Source: Halichondria panicea (Eukaryota; Porifera; Demospongiae; Suberitida; Halichondriidae). From it: DNA of 64,000 nt. The position numbers were made by a program, and so were the translations under genes. The notes under the pieces are model-generated. The model worked only from the letters and a program-made list of their open reading frames with translations, was not told the origin of the DNA and did not search any database. Positions 60,358 through 64,000 of this stretch are shown in pieces. The number at the start of each line of letters is the position of its first letter. Within the stretch, counting starts at the first letter, position 1. The stretch covers positions 79,001-143,000 of the forward strand of contig NW_026986601.1 in the NCBI RefSeq assembly GCF_963675165.1. The letters run 5' to 3'.

Positions 60358-60660
60358 CTATAGTTAGGAGAAGACATTCTATAAATACACGGCAAAGAAA
60401 GCATCCACTTTCAAGTACCCATGCAGTTCACTCATTGACAGAGATGAGAGTATACACACAGAGAATGGAATCAGTTAGTGCACTGTTACACTGATACCCA
60501 CTACACCACGCACATTGATAGGATCACTAACGATATTCGCCTCCAATATTTAATTGCTTTCCGGAATCGGGGGCGGGGCTTCAATCCATGCCTAAATGGG
60601 TACTAGCGCAATTACCTTTGACATGCCATTATTTGTTTAGATAAGTACAGGTAGATAATA
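58998..60660. repeat. Tandem duplication of 2162-bp period, right copy
   Basis: Partner of 56836-58498. Holds ankyrin exons 59307-59405 and 60259-60357 and hairpin copy 3. The homology begins directly at the right edge of the MITE. Confidence 0.85.
60028..60092. repeat. Hairpin element, copy 3
   Basis: Same as copy 2, within the duplicated intron. Confidence 0.75.
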
Positions 60661-61278
60661 ACAGAAGCAGAAACGGACAATAACACCATGCCTCTTAAGG
60701 TGTGCACATGCGCATGCCCATGCATTGCACGTGACAATAAAAAGACAGGGAAAGAAGTGGTAGATTGACCACACCTCTTACACACACTTCAAGACTCAAG
60801 GCGTGGCCCCATCATCCAGTCAAGTCATACTGCACTGAATCAACTACAGTAATGGCAGCACTCACAGGTCAGTTAATGACACATGTGATCGGCTATCTGT
60901 ATTAGCATATAGCGCATATCAGTGACTTATGTGATATGCATCTATCAATGCTATGCGATGCCCCACCCCCCCCACCACGTACCTGGGCATTCTGGGGGAA
61001 ACGTGGGACAAGTGACAACCAATTAGTTACCTTTGCCCCATGTGTGGGGGGAGCGCTTTTACTTTCCCCTATGTTATCCCATCCCCATGCGTATGCATGC
61101 TGAGTAGGCCGTCACAGCGAACACAACACAACAGACATGGAATCAACCCACACACAATTATAGAATACAACCACGCCCACACACATGTATAAATTACATT
61201 CCTTATTGGATACACCTTACTTCTACCATCTACCGTAATTTATGACATGAGAAAATCTGTCGTGCCTACCTCGAACAG
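60661..61278. other. Stretch between the ankyrin gene and the WD40 pseudogene
   Basis: A short ATG exon candidate at 60852-60867 (MAALT then donor GTCAGT) could be the original first exon of the WD40 gene, but five codons are too few to prove it. No other exon recognised. Confidence 0.25.
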
Positions 61279-61825
61279 TCTCAACTTTCTGGTACGATTT
61301 GATCATCCTAAGCTACTTACAGCATATCGACTGCCTCAGGGCCCAGCGACTGTGTCTATGGGATGTGGTCGGGGAGACACTCATGACCACTTTCTCTGGT
61401 CACAAGGGAAGTGTCAAGTCGGTCTGTGTCAAGGATGAGCCCAGTAAGTCAAAATGGTTGTTTGCATGGGTATTCCACTTTTGTTAATGTTAATCAAATT
61501 GGAAGAGCATGGCTCTATGGCAACTGTGTCTCCCCTACAGTGTTGTGAAGCTGTGGGACATGCGACGATACTACACAAACCACAAATGTGCCCCACCCCC
61601 CTGCTGGCACTCGTTTGTCCCCATGGATAGAGGGGGCGTGTCTACAGGTTCAACTTTCTCGTGGCCGATACCCATCAAAGCTGTGTCTATGCCAGTGCCA
61701 CTGACGGCATGTAAGATGTTTTGCTCTACTGTGAGCAGGATGCCCAATGTCTTCAGAATGTACTTGTCCTGTCCTATAGAATCAGGTTCACTATTAGAAA
61801 TGACCATCACCCATTTTATATTTAG

Positions 61826-62240
61826 ATGCCTCGGTGCTCATGCGCAAGCGAGGTATACGTTTGTGTGTCTGTGTGTGTTATTTGTGGATTTGTAAAATAA
61901 TGCTTCGTTCTCAAGTTATTCCTAGCAGCCTTTTCAGAAGAGTACGTAGCAAAACTTGTTCACCGAGTGTTGCTACTCTACTTAGTAGTTAGCTCTGCAC
62001 TAGAACGCTAGCTATTGGTAGTTACAAGAGTGAAAAGAAAGCTGCAAGGCTCTGTTCCAGCCATTTATTTTAGACTTGAACTTTGTCATCAATCGTTTTA
62101 ACAACAATCATCGTCGATCATTACCCACTCCCCTATAATTCCTCTGATGATTCCTGGACTCTGGATTTTTGCCTGCATGCAGCAAAATTAAAAATGTTCA
62201 TCATGATATAAAGTGTGTACATGTATATGTTATGTACGCC
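61826..62240 (+). repeat. Dispersed repeat A, copy in the pseudogene intron
   Basis: From GCCTCGGTGCTCATGCGCAA to GCCCGCGGTGCTTTCATTTT. Same orientation as 14155-14706. Confidence 0.65.
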
Positions 62241-62767
62241 CGCGGTGCTTTCATTTTATATTGCGCTGTGTTCTTCCAATCTAACTTTTGCATTCCATCT
62301 CCTATCACTACACAGCATCTACAAGTACAGTACAAGCACCCTGGAGCAGGTACCTGTGGATGGCTACAGTGGACATGACACAAGAGCTCCTCCACGTTCT
62401 ACTCTGAGGCCTATCTCATGCAGTAGTGGGGATGGATTGACTGGCTCCAGCTGCCTACATCTTGAAGGTGTGTCTCTAAGAATCTGTCTACCTACCAGCT
62501 TCTGGCTAGTTGTAGTGTTACTATACCAACATTTTAATCCAAGGTACTGTGCATGCATATGTCCCCCTATGTAGTGGGTTCTTCTACCTACAGTCAAAAA
62601 TAGCGGTCACAGAGAAAATAATTGAGTTGAGAGACATTGTGCACGACTGTACTATTTAGAATGTACCCTGTATCATGGTAACAAAGTTATCATACCCCCC
62701 CCCTCAGGTAAGGGACTCTCGGGTTCCCCCTATACTGCTCCAGGGTCACAGCAAGGAGGTGACAGCT

Positions 62768-63891
62768 AAACTGGGTGCATAGCTACTTACTGGAGAGGAA
62801 ACAGTTTGTGGGTATTGATGGCAGTAACTCAGACAGCTTACATGTTCTCTCAGGTGTGCCCCAAGGTTCGGTTTTGGGTCCACTATTGTTCATTACGTAC
62901 ATAAACCAAGTCACAGATGTTATTTCTCAAGACAGTAAGCTAAATATGTTTGCTGATGACATGGCCTTATACAGAGTTATCACATCTACTAATGACTACG
63001 TGAATCTTCAAAAGGACATTTCTAAAGTCTCAAATTTTTTGAACACTAAATTATTAGAATTTAATCTTGGCAAGTGTAAGTTTATGTCCGTTTCTAAGAA
63101 AACATCGCGCTCATTGAAGGCTCCAACTCTACTTCTAAATGGTTATGTACTGCAGCAGGTTTCTAACTACAAGTATTTAGGAATTACCATATCGGCTGAC
63201 TTGAGCTGGCACACTCACATCAATACGATTTGTAATAAAACAAGGAAGTTGATAGGTCTCCTACATCGCAGGTTCTCTGAGAATTCTTCTCCAACAACAC
63301 TGTTAAAGTTGTATACATCGTTCGTGAGACCACATCTGGAATACGCATCCTCTGTATGGAACCCATTTCACAAGTGTGAAATAAACAATTTAGAAAAAGT
63401 CCAGAGATTTGCTATGAGAGTCTGTCTGAAGAAATGGAATTTGAAAAGTGAAGAATTACTCACCTTGACCAGGCTTCCTTCTCTGCAGCTGAGGCGCCTT
63501 GCTGCGGTGCTTTGCCACCTTTTCAAAATACTACACAATCTAACTGACTTCCCAAACAACCCAGCAACCAAGAGAAATATGACGTACAGTAGTAGAACTG
63601 TTAACTGTTTTACTCTGGTCCCCTACCAATGTAGAACATCCTTTTACAAATTCTCATTTTTTCCGCATGCAATCACAATATGGAATAGGCTGGTTAGCCA
63701 CAAGGACTTTACTTTAGTAGACTGTACTAGTATAAGTTCATTTAAGTCTCATCTGTATTCACATCTAGTTGACATGTTGTAACTATTAAAACGTATGTTA
63801 TAGGACTCACTTCACCCTAGCTTTTTAGCTATTTGTGTATCCTTGCAATTAATTGCTAAATCTTTCATAAAAAAAAAAAATAATAAAAAAA
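62768..63891 (+). mobile_element. 5'-truncated non-LTR retrotransposon (LINE)
   Basis: 1124 bp flanked by GACAGCT at 62761-62767 and 63892-63898, with an A-rich tail just before the right duplication (AAAAAAAAAATAATAAAAAA). The left edge falls inside the reverse-transcriptase domain, the usual result of incomplete target-primed reverse transcription. The 3' end after the stop is about 110 bp of AT-rich UTR plus tail. Confidence 0.9.
62769..63782 (+). CDS. LINE reverse transcriptase, C-terminal part (truncated)
   Basis: Open from the truncation point to the stop (about 337 codons) with no ATG of its own. It starts NWVHSYLLERKQFV. The palm motif SGVPQGSVLGPLLFITYIN is followed by the catalytic FADDM box, then thumb and C-terminal segments typical of LINEs (YLGITISADLSWHTHINTIC, LYTSFVRPHLEYASSVWNPF, NNLEKVQRFAMRVC). 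It resembles the CR1/L2/Jockey-type group; I cannot be more exact. Fingers, endonuclease and ORF1 are absent, so it cannot be active. The intact frame suggests a fairly recent insertion. Confidence 0.9.
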   Translation, partial: NWVHSYLLERKQFVGIDGSNSDSLHVLSGVPQGSVLGPLLFITYINQVTDVISQDSKLNMFADDMALYRVITSTNDYVNLQKDISKVSNFLNTKLLEFNLGKCKFMSVSKKTSRSLKAPTLLLNGYVLQQVSNYKYLGITISADLSWHTHINTICNKTRKLIGLLHRRFSENSSPTTLLKLYTSFVRPHLEYASSVWNPFHKCEINNLEKVQRFAMRVCLKKWNLKSEELLTLTRLPSLQLRRLAAVLCHLFKILHNLTDFPNNPATKRNMTYSSRTVNCFTLVPYQCRTSFYKFSFFPHAITIWNRLVSHKDFTLVDCTSISSFKSHLYSHLVDML

Positions 63892-64000
63892 GACAGCTGT
63901 AGACTGGTGTCCCACCAACCTGGACAAGGTTCGTAGACACGCACTCACACTTACTCTTGGAGCCTTCTTAGAACCCTTTGCTAAGGACAAAACCATACTT

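Larger units (their letters stand above)
61279..63928 (+). pseudogene. DTL/CDT2-like WD40 pseudogene
   Basis: Pieces follow the order of the DTL (CDT2) beta-propeller, the substrate receptor of the CRL4-Cdt2 ubiquitin ligase. They are 61279-61443 (DHPKLLTA, then after a frame change RLCLWDVVGETLMTTFSGHK and GSVKSVCVKDEP, donor GTAAGT); 61541-61710 (VVKLWDMRRYYTNHK, frame change, LVADTHQSCVYASATDG, donor GTAAGA); 62316-62467 (IYKYSTSTLEQVPVDGYSGH, then shifts, ending AAYILK, donor GTGTGT); and 62708-62767 joined to 63899-63928 (VPPILLQGHSKEVTA then VDWCPTNLDK). Splice phases still fit between pieces. At least four frameshifts, a missing segment of roughly 80 or more residues between the first two pieces, and a LINE inside the last exon show it is dead. 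The family match is from my knowledge of DTL; an alignment should confirm it. Confidence 0.7.

Noticed and set aside
61509-61895. 128-residue plus-strand ORF as an intact protein
   Set aside because: It runs from an intron through the WD40 piece and out of frame into a repeat; the homologous frame changes in the middle.

Overview
This window looks like nuclear DNA of a sponge, most likely a demosponge. The evidence is spliced genes with short GT-AG introns (one candidate is 49 bp), metazoan families (Ig domain, 33-residue ankyrin exons, a DTL/CDT2-like WD40 gene), AT-rich intergenic DNA full of CTAG-rich words, and a dense load of short inverted-repeat elements. There are no bacterial operons, rRNAs, tRNAs or CRISPR arrays that I can see. 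The species call is inference.

Layout. 0-2 kb: a decayed tandem repeat, then three phase-matched minus-strand exons that encode an Ig domain and a following helical-looking segment. 2-15 kb: mostly dispersed repeats and foldback elements, with a large ankyrin-repeat exon on the minus strand (9.62-10.55 kb) and one orphan plus-strand exon (8.4 kb). 15.24-20.18 kb: one 4.9-kb segment bounded by near-perfect inverted ends of about 44 bp and a 9-bp target duplication. It carries a minisatellite, a broken PHD-finger gene and other exon-like pieces. Two 97-bp elements with the same kind of ends and 9-bp duplications lie at 22.4 and 25.2 kb. 20-26 kb: palindromes, a 1.4-kb inverted repeat, a hAT-like short element and a possible minus-strand exon.

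26.08-52.71 kb: the dominant structure. Six head-to-tail copies of a piggyBac-type transposase gene, all on the minus strand, are organised as F-(three genes)-F-(three genes)-F. F is a nearly identical 941-bp segment with short inverted ends and ATAA at its junctions. Each gene has two exons (46 codons, then 1568 nt). They join in frame across an intron of 1.9-2.2 kb that is almost wholly a G-rich minisatellite of about 155 bp. The major exon translates identically in all six copies and keeps the DDD catalytic residues and a C-terminal Cys/His domain.

52.7-60.7 kb: a 79-bp minisatellite, hairpin elements, and a minus-strand ankyrin-repeat gene built of 99-nt phase-0 exons (one repeat per exon). 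Part of it was copied by a 2162-bp tandem duplication, and a truncated third copy lies at 53.6 kb. 60.7-64 kb: a plus-strand DTL/CDT2-like WD40 pseudogene with frameshifts and a missing segment. Its last exon here is split by a 5'-truncated LINE whose 7-bp target duplication can be read directly.

Overall this is a transposon-rich region in which real genes (ankyrin, Ig) survive as exon islands and others (DTL-like, PHD) have decayed.
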